Position numbers and translations under genes: made by a program. 64,000 bases of DNA from Chloroflexota bacterium (GTDB taxonomy: Bacteria; Chloroflexota; Anaerolineae; Aggregatilineales; J027): contig QMIT01000003.1 of the NCBI GenBank assembly GCA_024434115.1, positions 62,001 through 126,000 of the forward strand, read 5' to 3'. The notes beneath the pieces are model-generated. The model had not been told where the DNA came from, ran no database searches, and saw only the letters and a program-made list of their open reading frames with translations. Shown in pieces: positions 41,062 through 48,407 of the stretch. The first letter of the stretch is position 1. Every line of letters begins with the position of its first letter.

Positions 41062-41868
41062 ATGAAACACCACCTCCCCGATAAATGGCCTCACACGATC
41101 CGGGAAATTAATGATCTGTCCGATGAGCAGAAATGCGCCATCTATCAGACATTGATCCCGGATTGGATTTATGATCAATTTGGCATTGATCGTGAAACGC
41201 TAACGATCAATGGTAAGTCAATTATCAAACTGCGCTGTCCGCATGGCAGCCGAGCAATGGAAATGAGTGTTTTTCATCAACCCGGCAGCCGCGACCCTGC
41301 CCTCTATCTAAACTTGGCGGATTCGTTCTTGGGCCAGTTAATGGTATTGTTGGTGATGATGAACGACCCCTATTCTCCTCGCTATAGCGTAGACATAGAC
41401 GAATTGGGCCATCCCACCAATCTGGGCACCTCTGGCCGCAATCATCACGAAGAAATACGCGCCTTTGAAGCAGGATTAGCGCCGGGTCAAATCCGCTCAG
41501 GCTTGCGTGGTTTTCGTCGGGCTGTGCCGGTGTTTGAGGAATTTGTTGGCCGGATGGGACATGACTTGTTTTTGATTGAGCCGCTGTCCTATCACAATGC
41601 GATTATTTTTGAACGTTACGGCTTTGGATATACGGTTGGACGACAGGAGATGGAGAATATCCATACCCAGTTTATGCCGGGGGGCAGTCTACACCAGCGT
41701 TTGGATAATCGCAACATTTTTAGACGTGAAAACGCATGGGAATCTATTCGTGGACGGGCATGGGCGATTCACGACGGCATTTTGGGACACCCGTTTACCG
41801 GATTCCATATGTATAAGCGCATCAATCATAATGCCGGAGTCAATACGTTCCCCGATGGGGCTTGGTAA
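41062..41868 (+). CDS. Conserved-looking hypothetical protein downstream of smpB
   Basis: This 268-residue soluble protein has no signal peptide. The first part (SDEQKCAIYQTLIPDWIYDQFGID, then LTINGKSIIKLRCPHGSRAMEMSVF) looks globular and mixed alpha/beta. A His-rich patch (GRNHHEEIRAFEAGLAPGQIRSGLRGF) and a segment EPLSYHNAIIFERYGFGYTVGRQEME recall the end of acyltransferase folds but are not diagnostic. I cannot assign a family. It follows smpB by 20 nt on the same strand and precedes the STAND gene by 31 nt, so it may share their transcript. Confidence 0.6.
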   Translation: MKHHLPDKWPHTIREINDLSDEQKCAIYQTLIPDWIYDQFGIDRETLTINGKSIIKLRCPHGSRAMEMSVFHQPGSRDPALYLNLADSFLGQLMVLLVMMNDPYSPRYSVDIDELGHPTNLGTSGRNHHEEIRAFEAGLAPGQIRSGLRGFRRAVPVFEEFVGRMGHDLFLIEPLSYHNAIIFERYGFGYTVGRQEMENIHTQFMPGGSLHQRLDNRNIFRRENAWESIRGRAWAIHDGILGHPFTGFHMYKRINHNAGVNTFPDGAW

Positions 41869-41899
41869 GTAATCTAGGGAGTGGTGCCGGGGGGCATCA

Positions 41900-44392
41900 T
41901 TGAAAAATAATAAAACTTCTCTGTATTATCCCTCGCTGGATATTAATACATTGCAGGCCAGCTATGATATGTTAGGGCGATGGGAAGATGAAACGCTCAG
42001 TCCGTTGGCGGGTCTCGTCTTGGTGCAACAGCGACTCACTGCGCCCCATGCCCTGCGCAACATCATCGCCTACAATGAGATCGTCTATGAAATTCTGTCG
42101 TCTCTTTTGCTCGACCAGTTTTCATTGCTCAGAAGCCAGAACAATCTACCCTCACTTCAAACTGACCGTACCTACGCGATGCAATCAGATGAGGCCATTC
42201 ACGATTTGCAGCAGTGTGGCACAAAAGACAATCGTTATCTCATCGGTTATGCCGCCTTGTATTACCGCTATATGCGGCCTGAGTTGGAACTATCTGTTGA
42301 GGAAATCAGCCAGCACCTCAATCAAACCGATCGCAATCTCCGCCGTCATGAAAAAAAATGTTTGGGGGTGCTGCTTAGTGAGTTAAATCGGCTTGAATTG
42401 GAGGCCCGCGCCGCTCAAAGGCGATTGCGTTGCCTGTTGGCGTTGCCCCAAGTCCGATTACTCGATTTGGACAGTCAGATCACACGCGCCCATGAGATTA
42501 CGGAGCGGATCGCTGGTCGCAACCCTGTCTCCCACTGGTACATCTACGGCCCAGCCGGAGTCGGCAAATCCAGTATAGCGCTCCAAATTTCCCGGCAGTT
42601 AGTTGACCGTGAGGTGATCGGGGATGTGATCTGGCTTGACTTGAGATTAACCCACCACAGCAGTCAATCACTGCCGAGTGAGGCGTTGGCGGACTTGGTT
42701 AGCGAAAATTTGCGCCTTCAAGGAAGTCACGAAGGTACCTCGTCCAGCCAATTGATTTATAACTACTTGGCTTATCTGGCAAACGACCATCAGCAGCTAT
42801 TACTGATTTTGGACAATGCCGATGGATGGCAGTCTATGATTGAAGCGAACTGGGCTTGGCTTCAACAAACCATTCTTATCATAACAGCGCGGGTTCCATA
42901 TGAAAATTGGCAGCAAGGCGAAGTAAAATGCCAAGAATTAAATGAACAGGAAAGTCTCGACTATCTGCAAAATCTTGAGCGGATATATCCCTTCCGGCAA
43001 GAGCCTCTCTTTGAAGAAATTGTCCAGCGAGTAGGGGGCAATCCCGCCGCTTTAAAACGCATATTCCGCTTTATGGAAGTGCTTTCTCCACAAGAAACAC
43101 TGGATGAAGCCGCTTTCATTGACCATCATCGTTTTCAATGGGAGCACTTACCTGAGTTCTCGCAAGAGGTCTACTGGTGGCTTGCTGGTTTCACAATTCA
43201 GCAGTATGTAAATAAAGAAAGATTACTGTTAGCAAAGAGATACTTTTTCGCGCCACAATCCATCACTCTAAACCAAAATCTTGAATACCTCGTGGCGAGT
43301 GGCTTGGTCGAATGTAACATAAGCCAAGAACGCCAAGCGTACCGTGTTCCAGAGGATAGTTGGCAAATCACCGCCCATATTGACTCGGCTGCCCAAAAAC
43401 TACATGAAATTATTCGCCACTTTCTAAGGATACCCCATGAAAACGCCGAGGAACGCGCCGAAATCGGGGTTAACTTCCTAACTCTGTTGCAATCCCTTGA
43501 TTTTGATTGGGTAGATGTTACCGTATCACTTGCGAAAGTGTCCCAGCCTTTGTTTATTTATACACGCCAATGGCGAAGATATTTGGGTTTATTGGACTGG
43601 ATCAATAAAAAAACACCCCCTTTAACCGAGGAAAAAATGTGGATTGGGATCGAGCGGGCGAGTGTTCTGCGCCGTCTGGGAAATTTCGAGGAAGCGAAGG
43701 CCCAATTGACATCGGTATTTTATACGGCCCAGCAGTTTGAGGACATGTTGACGCTTAGTGATGCGCTAATGGAACAATCCACCCTGCTTTTCTATCAGGA
43801 TAATGACCAAGCGGCATTTGAAAAGGCTCAACAGGCTTATGAAATTCTACGAGCGAGCCATGACAACACTCGCCTAGAGCGTAGTATCTATCTGGTAGCA
43901 CAAGCCCTCAGTCGCACGGATGCTTTAAAGGCACGTGAATGGGTGCAGGCGATCACCCGGCGTGATGCCGAAGTTTGGGATTTAATCGCCCGTATCGAAC
44001 TAAATTTGGATAGCCAAGCGGCGCTGAGTGCTGCCGAAAAAGCTATTGCCCTATTAGACCCGGACAATCCAGCGTATCCACGAAGTTTGGGGCTTTTGGC
44101 ACGTGCGCTCGTCGCCAATGGGAAAAACTCGGATGCTATTGAGAAGTTTCATCTTGCCATCAATCTGCTTCAGCGTCAGCACGACCCAGTGGGATTAGCC
44201 CGGATGCACAACAATCTAGGGGTGGCGTATTTGGAAAGCGATCAAACCGAATACTTGAAGTTGGCGCAAAACGAATTTGAACGCTCGCTCCAAATCGCCC
44301 AGACCATTCAGGACAAGCATAATGAAAATATCGCCATCCAGAATTTGGCGCACTTGCGAAGTCGGCCCACAGATCGGCGACGCCATCAATGA
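41900..44392 (+). CDS. STAND NTPase with HTH-like, NB-ARC and TPR regions
   Basis: This 830-residue signalling ATPase appears to start with TTG at 41900 after a G-rich stretch. Residues 1-170 are helical and include an HTH-like segment (LSVEEISQHLNQTDRNLRRHEKKCLG). The NTPase domain has Walker A GPAGVGKSSIALQ (about 215) and Walker B LLLILDNADG, followed by an NB-ARC-like helical region (VGGNPAALKRIF). From about 580 a series of TPR helices runs to the end (ALVANGKNSDAIEKFHLAINLL, ARMHNNLGVAYLES). Such proteins sense a ligand with the TPR array and oligomerise on ATP binding. Outputs include transcription control or defence, and no toxic effector domain is evident here. Confidence 0.8.
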   Translation: MKNNKTSLYYPSLDINTLQASYDMLGRWEDETLSPLAGLVLVQQRLTAPHALRNIIAYNEIVYEILSSLLLDQFSLLRSQNNLPSLQTDRTYAMQSDEAIHDLQQCGTKDNRYLIGYAALYYRYMRPELELSVEEISQHLNQTDRNLRRHEKKCLGVLLSELNRLELEARAAQRRLRCLLALPQVRLLDLDSQITRAHEITERIAGRNPVSHWYIYGPAGVGKSSIALQISRQLVDREVIGDVIWLDLRLTHHSSQSLPSEALADLVSENLRLQGSHEGTSSSQLIYNYLAYLANDHQQLLLILDNADGWQSMIEANWAWLQQTILIITARVPYENWQQGEVKCQELNEQESLDYLQNLERIYPFRQEPLFEEIVQRVGGNPAALKRIFRFMEVLSPQETLDEAAFIDHHRFQWEHLPEFSQEVYWWLAGFTIQQYVNKERLLLAKRYFFAPQSITLNQNLEYLVASGLVECNISQERQAYRVPEDSWQITAHIDSAAQKLHEIIRHFLRIPHENAEERAEIGVNFLTLLQSLDFDWVDVTVSLAKVSQPLFIYTRQWRRYLGLLDWINKKTPPLTEEKMWIGIERASVLRRLGNFEEAKAQLTSVFYTAQQFEDMLTLSDALMEQSTLLFYQDNDQAAFEKAQQAYEILRASHDNTRLERSIYLVAQALSRTDALKAREWVQAITRRDAEVWDLIARIELNLDSQAALSAAEKAIALLDPDNPAYPRSLGLLARALVANGKNSDAIEKFHLAINLLQRQHDPVGLARMHNNLGVAYLESDQTEYLKLAQNEFERSLQIAQTIQDKHNENIAIQNLAHLRSRPTDRRRHQ

Positions 44393-44394
44393 TA

Positions 44395-44423
44395 TTGCGA
44401 ACTCAGGGCAGTCGTGCTAAGAT
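44395..44423 (+). promoter_or_regulatory. Candidate promoter of tRNA-Arg
   Basis: TTGCGA (44395-44400) and TAAGAT (44418-44423) with a 17-bp spacer lie 11 nt before the tRNA. Each box matches the consensus at four of six positions. Confidence 0.6.
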
Positions 44424-44434
44424 AAACCATCATT

Positions 44435-44507
44435 GCCCTCTTAGCTCAGTGGTTAGAGCAGCGGTCTTCGGAACCGGAGGTCGGGGGTTCGAATCCCTCA
44501 GGGGGCA
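44435..44507 (+). tRNA. tRNA-Arg (anticodon TCG)
   Basis: This 73-nt tRNA has acceptor stem GCCCTCT/AGGGGGC (one G-T pair) and discriminator A. The D arm is GCTC...GAGC, the anticodon loop CTTCGGA gives UCG (reads CGA), and the T loop is TTCGAAT. The first pair of the anticodon stem is a G-G mismatch; the other four pair. CCA is not encoded. Confidence 0.9.
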
Positions 44508-44606
44508 TAACACGGTACATCTATTCCCCCTATCTATTGATCTCCCCCAATTTTTGCATGACGTGAACTCCATCATCTGACCTACTCACTCAGTGAGGTG
44601 AGACTT

Positions 44607-44625
44607 GTCATGTATTTAGCATGAC
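44607..44625. promoter_or_regulatory. Candidate operator (PadR-like inverted repeat)
   Basis: GTCATG (44607-44612) and CATGAC (44620-44625) form a perfect inverted repeat with a 7-nt AT-rich spacer. PadR-family sites are dyads of this general size with ATGT/ACAT-like cores. It lies 8 nt upstream of a possible -35 box, and a PadR gene ends the operon. The pairing of site and protein is inference. Confidence 0.45.
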
Positions 44626-44633
44626 CAACTAGA

Positions 44634-44663
44634 GTGACCACAAATTGCCGATGTCGGTATATT
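44634..44663 (+). promoter_or_regulatory. Candidate promoter of the aldehyde oxidoreductase operon
   Basis: GTGACC (44634-44639) and TATATT (44658-44663) with an 18-bp spacer are the best sigma70-like pair in the leader. A transcript from here would carry both downstream hairpins in a leader of about 190 nt. Confidence 0.35.
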
Positions 44664-44746
44664 GGTAAGCAATTTCGAGGTTTAGGGGGAATCGGATTAA
44701 TTTGCAGCCATAAGATGGCTTTTTTGAATGTTTTAAGCTAGGGTTT

Positions 44747-44770
44747 GGGACAGTGGAGACCGCTGTTCCC
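44747..44770 (+). promoter_or_regulatory. Leader hairpin 1
   Basis: GGGACAGTGG (44747-44756) pairs with CCGCTGTTCCC (44760-44770) with one bulged T and one G-T pair around a 3-nt loop. It is a stable RNA hairpin just upstream of the terminator-like hairpin. Confidence 0.5.
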
Positions 44771-44786
44771 TATTCAATTTCTACAG

Positions 44787-44837
44787 GCCGCCCAGTTGAG
44801 CACAAACAGATTGGCTCACTTACTGTGCGGCATTTTT
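44787..44837 (+). terminator. Terminator-like hairpin (possible attenuator) before the operon
   Basis: GCCGC (44787-44791) and CAG (44793-44795) pair with CTG (44823-44825) and GCGGC (44827-44831). Inside, TGAGC (44797-44801) pairs with GCTCA (44814-44818). A then TTTTT follow (44833-44837). It stands 25 nt before the first start codon, where read-through would decide operon expression. Confidence 0.5.
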
Positions 44838-44862
44838 GTTTGAAGGAGAAAGAAGGGCAAGG

Positions 44863-47598
44863 ATGCTAAAACGTACTTTCAATATCAATGGTGCTCTAAA
44901 GACCGTGATCGTTGACCCAGAGGCTACGTTGGGCGATGTGCTGCGTAAGCAATTAATGCTGACTGGCACCAAAGTTTCGTGCGATGATGGTCACTGTGGG
45001 GCCTGCTCAGTAATTGTAGATGGCAAATTGACACTGGCCTGCATTACCAAAGTCAACCGTGTCCCCGAAAATGCCAAAATCATCACGATTGAAGGCATTG
45101 GTCAACCCAATAACCTGCATGTCATCCAAAAAGCGATGATGGCACACGGCGCGGCGCAGTGCGGTTTCTGCACACCCGGTTTTGTCGTCTCCACCAAAGC
45201 CCTGTTAGAGAAAAATCCTAAACCTACCCGCGAAGAAGTCCGGGCGTGGTTTACCCAGCACCACAATGCCTGCCGCTGCACAGGGTATAAGCCGATTGTG
45301 GACGCGGTAATGGATGCAGCAGCGGTATTGCGCGGCGAAAAGAAAGTGGAAGACCTAGAATTTAAGATGCCTGCTGATGGCCGTATCTGGGGCAGCAAGT
45401 ATCCACGCCCAACCGCTGAACAAAAAGTTACCGGGACGCTGGATTATGGGCAAGACCTCGGTCTAAAGATGCCCCCCGGCACGCTGCATTTGGCGTTGGT
45501 TCAGGCCAAAGTTTCGCACGCCAATATCCTTTCAATTGACACCTCCGAAGCCGAGAAGATGCCCGGTGTATTTAAGGTTGTGACGCACAAAGATGTGTTG
45601 GGCAAAAACCGTATCACGGGCCTAATTACCTTCCCGACCAATAAGGGCGACGGCTGGGATCGGCCTATTTTGTGCGATACCAAAGTCTTCCAATATGGCG
45701 ACGCGATTGCGATTGTCTGTGCCGACACCCCGGAGCAGGCCAAAGCCGCTGCTGAGAAGGTACGGGTCGAGCTAGAAATCCTACCCGCCTATATGAGTGC
45801 CCCGGCTGCGATGGCTCCCGATGCGATTGAAATTCACCCCGGCACCCCCAATGTCTACTTTGAGCAGAAGATCGCCAAAGGCAAAGACACCGCGCCGATT
45901 ATGGAAACGGCCCCGTATGTGGTAGAAGACAGCTTCTATCTACAGCGTCAGCCCCACTTAACCATCGAAGGTGATATGGGGTTTGCGTATTATGACGAAA
46001 ACGAATGCCTGACCATCCATACCAAATCCATCGGCCTATATCTGCACCTGTATATGATCGCCCCCGGCCTCGGTGTTGAACCCAATAAGCTGCGTTTGGT
46101 GCAAAATCCGGCAGGTGGTACATTCGGTTACAAGTTCTGCCCGACGATGGAGGCCCTGCTCGGCGTGGCCTGCATTGCGACCAAGCGCCCAGTTTACCTT
46201 GAATATGATTATGAACAGTACATGACCTATACAGGCAAACGTTCACCCTTCTTCGTGGATTTGAAAATGGCCGCCGACAAGAACGGCAAGATCGTTGCGA
46301 TGGAGAGCGACTGGACAGTAGATCATGGTCCCTATTCCGAATTTGGTGACCTGCTGACGTTGCGCGGTGCTCAATATATCGGTGCAGGTTACAACATCCC
46401 GAATATTCGCGGCATGGGTCGTACTGTATGCACCAACCATGCGTGGGGTGCGCCGTTCCGTGCCTATGGTTCACCGCAGGCTTTCCTCGCCTCCGAGAGC
46501 TTGGTAGATGAACTTGCCGAAAAGATGGGCATTGACCCGCTGGAATTCCGTTACAACAACGTCTATCGCCCCGGTGACACCACCCCCACCGGACAGGCCC
46601 CCGAAGTCTATTCACTGCCCGAAATGCTGGACGCCCTACGTCCGCTGTATAAACAGGCCAAAGAGAAAGCTGCTCGTGAATCTACCGCCGAAAATCGTAA
46701 GGGTGTCGGCATCGCCATCGGTATTTATGGCAGCGGCCTTGATGGTGTGGACGGCGCGGAAGCCAAGATTGTTTTGGGTAAAGACGGCGTGACCGTTTAC
46801 GCCACATGGCAAGATCATGGTCAAGGCGCGGATGCAGGCGTGTTGGGGACAGCCCATGAATCACTGCGTCCCTTAGGACTGCGACCCGATCAGATTTACC
46901 TAGCACTGAATGACACCGGAACCGCCCCGAATGGTGGCCCATCAGGTGGTAGCCGCAGCCAAGTGGTCATCGGCAATGCCATCAAGAACGGCTGTGACCA
47001 ACTGATCGCTGCAATGCGTAAACCGAATGGTTCGTTCCGCACCTATGACGAAATGGTCGCCGCAAAACTCCCGCTGGAATATGTAGGCAAGTGGGCTGCC
47101 TCGGAAAACAGCAACTGCGATGCTAATGGTCAAGGGAATCCCTTCGCTGTCTATATGTACGGTGCGTTTTTGGCCGAAGTCACGGTCAACACCAAGACAG
47201 GCAAGACCACCGTTGACGGCATGACCATCATGGCCGACGCGGGTGTCATCAACAACAAACTCGTGGTAGATGGGCAAATCTACGGCGGTGTCGCGCAGGG
47301 TATCGGGTTGGCGCTGTCCGAAGATTTTGAGGACATCGAGAAACACAACAATATGCGTGGCGCAGGAATTCCATATGCCCGTGATATTCCAGATAAGATG
47401 GATATTTACTACTTCCAGACTCCACGTCCCAGCGGCCCATTTGGGGCAGCCGGTGTGGGTGAGCTACCCTTGACCTCGCCACACGTCGCGGTCATTAACG
47501 CGATCTACCATGCGACAGGTGTCCGTATCCGCCACCTGCCCGCCCGTCCCGAAAAAGTCTTAGACGGCCTCAAAGAAGTTGAGCCGATGCCCGTCTAA
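44863..47598 (+). CDS. Molybdenum aldehyde oxidoreductase (MOP type, xanthine oxidase family)
   Basis: This 911-residue single-chain enzyme closely follows Desulfovibrio gigas MOP. The plant-type [2Fe-2S] domain has Cys40/45/48/60, and the second [2Fe-2S] domain has Cys100/103/137/139, the same numbering as I recall for D. gigas. The rest is the molybdopterin-cytosine-dinucleotide domain, ending with GAAGVGELPL, where Glu867 is the catalytic base (Glu869 in D. gigas). There is no FAD domain, so electrons go to a partner such as flavodoxin or the neighbouring redox protein. Aldehydes are oxidised to acids, but the natural substrate is unknown. ATG 44863 has AAGGG 5 nt upstream. It is first and probably the most abundant product of the operon. 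Confidence 0.93.
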   Translation: MLKRTFNINGALKTVIVDPEATLGDVLRKQLMLTGTKVSCDDGHCGACSVIVDGKLTLACITKVNRVPENAKIITIEGIGQPNNLHVIQKAMMAHGAAQCGFCTPGFVVSTKALLEKNPKPTREEVRAWFTQHHNACRCTGYKPIVDAVMDAAAVLRGEKKVEDLEFKMPADGRIWGSKYPRPTAEQKVTGTLDYGQDLGLKMPPGTLHLALVQAKVSHANILSIDTSEAEKMPGVFKVVTHKDVLGKNRITGLITFPTNKGDGWDRPILCDTKVFQYGDAIAIVCADTPEQAKAAAEKVRVELEILPAYMSAPAAMAPDAIEIHPGTPNVYFEQKIAKGKDTAPIMETAPYVVEDSFYLQRQPHLTIEGDMGFAYYDENECLTIHTKSIGLYLHLYMIAPGLGVEPNKLRLVQNPAGGTFGYKFCPTMEALLGVACIATKRPVYLEYDYEQYMTYTGKRSPFFVDLKMAADKNGKIVAMESDWTVDHGPYSEFGDLLTLRGAQYIGAGYNIPNIRGMGRTVCTNHAWGAPFRAYGSPQAFLASESLVDELAEKMGIDPLEFRYNNVYRPGDTTPTGQAPEVYSLPEMLDALRPLYKQAKEKAARESTAENRKGVGIAIGIYGSGLDGVDGAEAKIVLGKDGVTVYATWQDHGQGADAGVLGTAHESLRPLGLRPDQIYLALNDTGTAPNGGPSGGSRSQVVIGNAIKNGCDQLIAAMRKPNGSFRTYDEMVAAKLPLEYVGKWAASENSNCDANGQGNPFAVYMYGAFLAEVTVNTKTGKTTVDGMTIMADAGVINNKLVVDGQIYGGVAQGIGLALSEDFEDIEKHNNMRGAGIPYARDIPDKMDIYYFQTPRPSGPFGAAGVGELPLTSPHVAVINAIYHATGVRIRHLPARPEKVLDGLKEVEPMPV

Positions 47599-47617
47599 GT
47601 GATTTAATGTGGAACAA

Positions 47618-47654
47618 CATCCGGGTAGAGACTCAGCTATACTCTATCCGGATG
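47618..47654 (+). promoter_or_regulatory. Intergenic 13-bp hairpin in the operon
   Basis: Positions 47618-47630 pair with 47642-47654 over 13 contiguous base pairs (one G-T) around an 11-nt loop. There is no T-tract, so it is more likely an mRNA processing or stability element that separates the aldehyde oxidoreductase message from the rest. Confidence 0.65.
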
Positions 47655-47674
47655 GGTATTTATCGAGATTAATT

Positions 47675-48403
47675 ATGGTCGCCATTGACGAATTATTGAC
47701 CCACGCCCTTGCTCGTCCACCTGATACCCTGTCACGTGAAGTGATGGTTGGCTTATACTGGACAGCGGTCTATGGTGAGCGCGTGGGCCTCGCCGCGACA
47801 TTAACCAATACCACTTGTTGCGATGCCACCGATGTAACAGGGGTGGGTCAACTACACCAACGCCCCATCCATGAACTCATTCCACTGCTCCATTCCACCC
47901 ATCCACTGGAAATCAGCATTGGCATGGCGGCGCTCAATTCAATTCTGCCCGTCCATGAGCAGGATGGGGTGGAGTTTAATGCCCGCGATTTAATTTTGGA
48001 ACGAGGACGCGATAAAACCGTCGTTACGGTGGGTCATTTCCCGTTTACGGATGCCATCCGCAAGGTTGCTAGGAAATTGTGGGTGCTGGAGCTAAATCCT
48101 GCGGAAGGGGATCAACCTGCCAGTGCCGCTCCCGAACTCATTCCACAGGCCGATGTCATTGGATTAACCGCCATCACCCTGATGAATGGCACTTTTGAAA
48201 CCTTACGTACATTGTTTCCGCTACATGCGCTGGTGGTCATGATGGGGCCGAGCACCCCTTTGAGCAAAGTCTTATTTGATTATGGGATAGATATTTTGGC
48301 GGGGGCGCTGGTGGATGACCCCTCAACCCTATTTCATTACGTTGGACAAGGCTCGTCGCTACACCGTGTCCCCGGCCTACGACGATTCACAATGGTGAAG
48401 TAA
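47675..48403 (+). CDS. DUF364/Rossmann-like domain protein (putative metal-handling)
   Basis: This 242-residue protein matches the DUF4213-DUF364 arrangement. The N-terminal part has a TCC pair (TNTTCCDATDVTGVGQL) and SIGMAALNSI. The C-terminal Rossmann-like half has TVVTVGHFPF, VLELNP and GPSTPLSKVLFDYGIDILAGALVDDP. Relatives are annotated as putative heavy-metal chelators and often lie beside molybdenum or nitrogenase-like genes; biochemical proof is lacking. The ATG at 47675 is preferred because a GTG at 47609 would force the 13-bp hairpin into the coding sequence. The ribosome site is weak (CGAG). Confidence 0.8.
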   Translation: MVAIDELLTHALARPPDTLSREVMVGLYWTAVYGERVGLAATLTNTTCCDATDVTGVGQLHQRPIHELIPLLHSTHPLEISIGMAALNSILPVHEQDGVEFNARDLILERGRDKTVVTVGHFPFTDAIRKVARKLWVLELNPAEGDQPASAAPELIPQADVIGLTAITLMNGTFETLRTLFPLHALVVMMGPSTPLSKVLFDYGIDILAGALVDDPSTLFHYVGQGSSLHRVPGLRRFTMVK

Positions 48404-48407
48404 CAGC

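Larger units (their letters stand above)
44508..44862 (+). other. 355-nt leader before the aldehyde oxidoreductase operon
   Basis: No gene is present. The stretch holds a 13-nt palindrome CTCACTCAGTGAG (44585-44597), a spaced inverted repeat GTCATG/CATGAC, an AAATTGC/GCAATTT pair (44642-44675) enclosing CCGATGTCGG, a hairpin at 44747-44770 and a second, terminator-like hairpin at 44787-44831. Such density of dyads suggests both DNA-level and RNA-level control. I cannot match the RNA to a known molybdenum-cofactor riboswitch by eye. Confidence 0.6.

Noticed and set aside
44640-44862. Molybdenum-cofactor riboswitch before the aldehyde oxidoreductase
   Set aside because: The position is attractive, but I could not match the conserved Moco RNA core by eye. 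A covariance-model search would decide.
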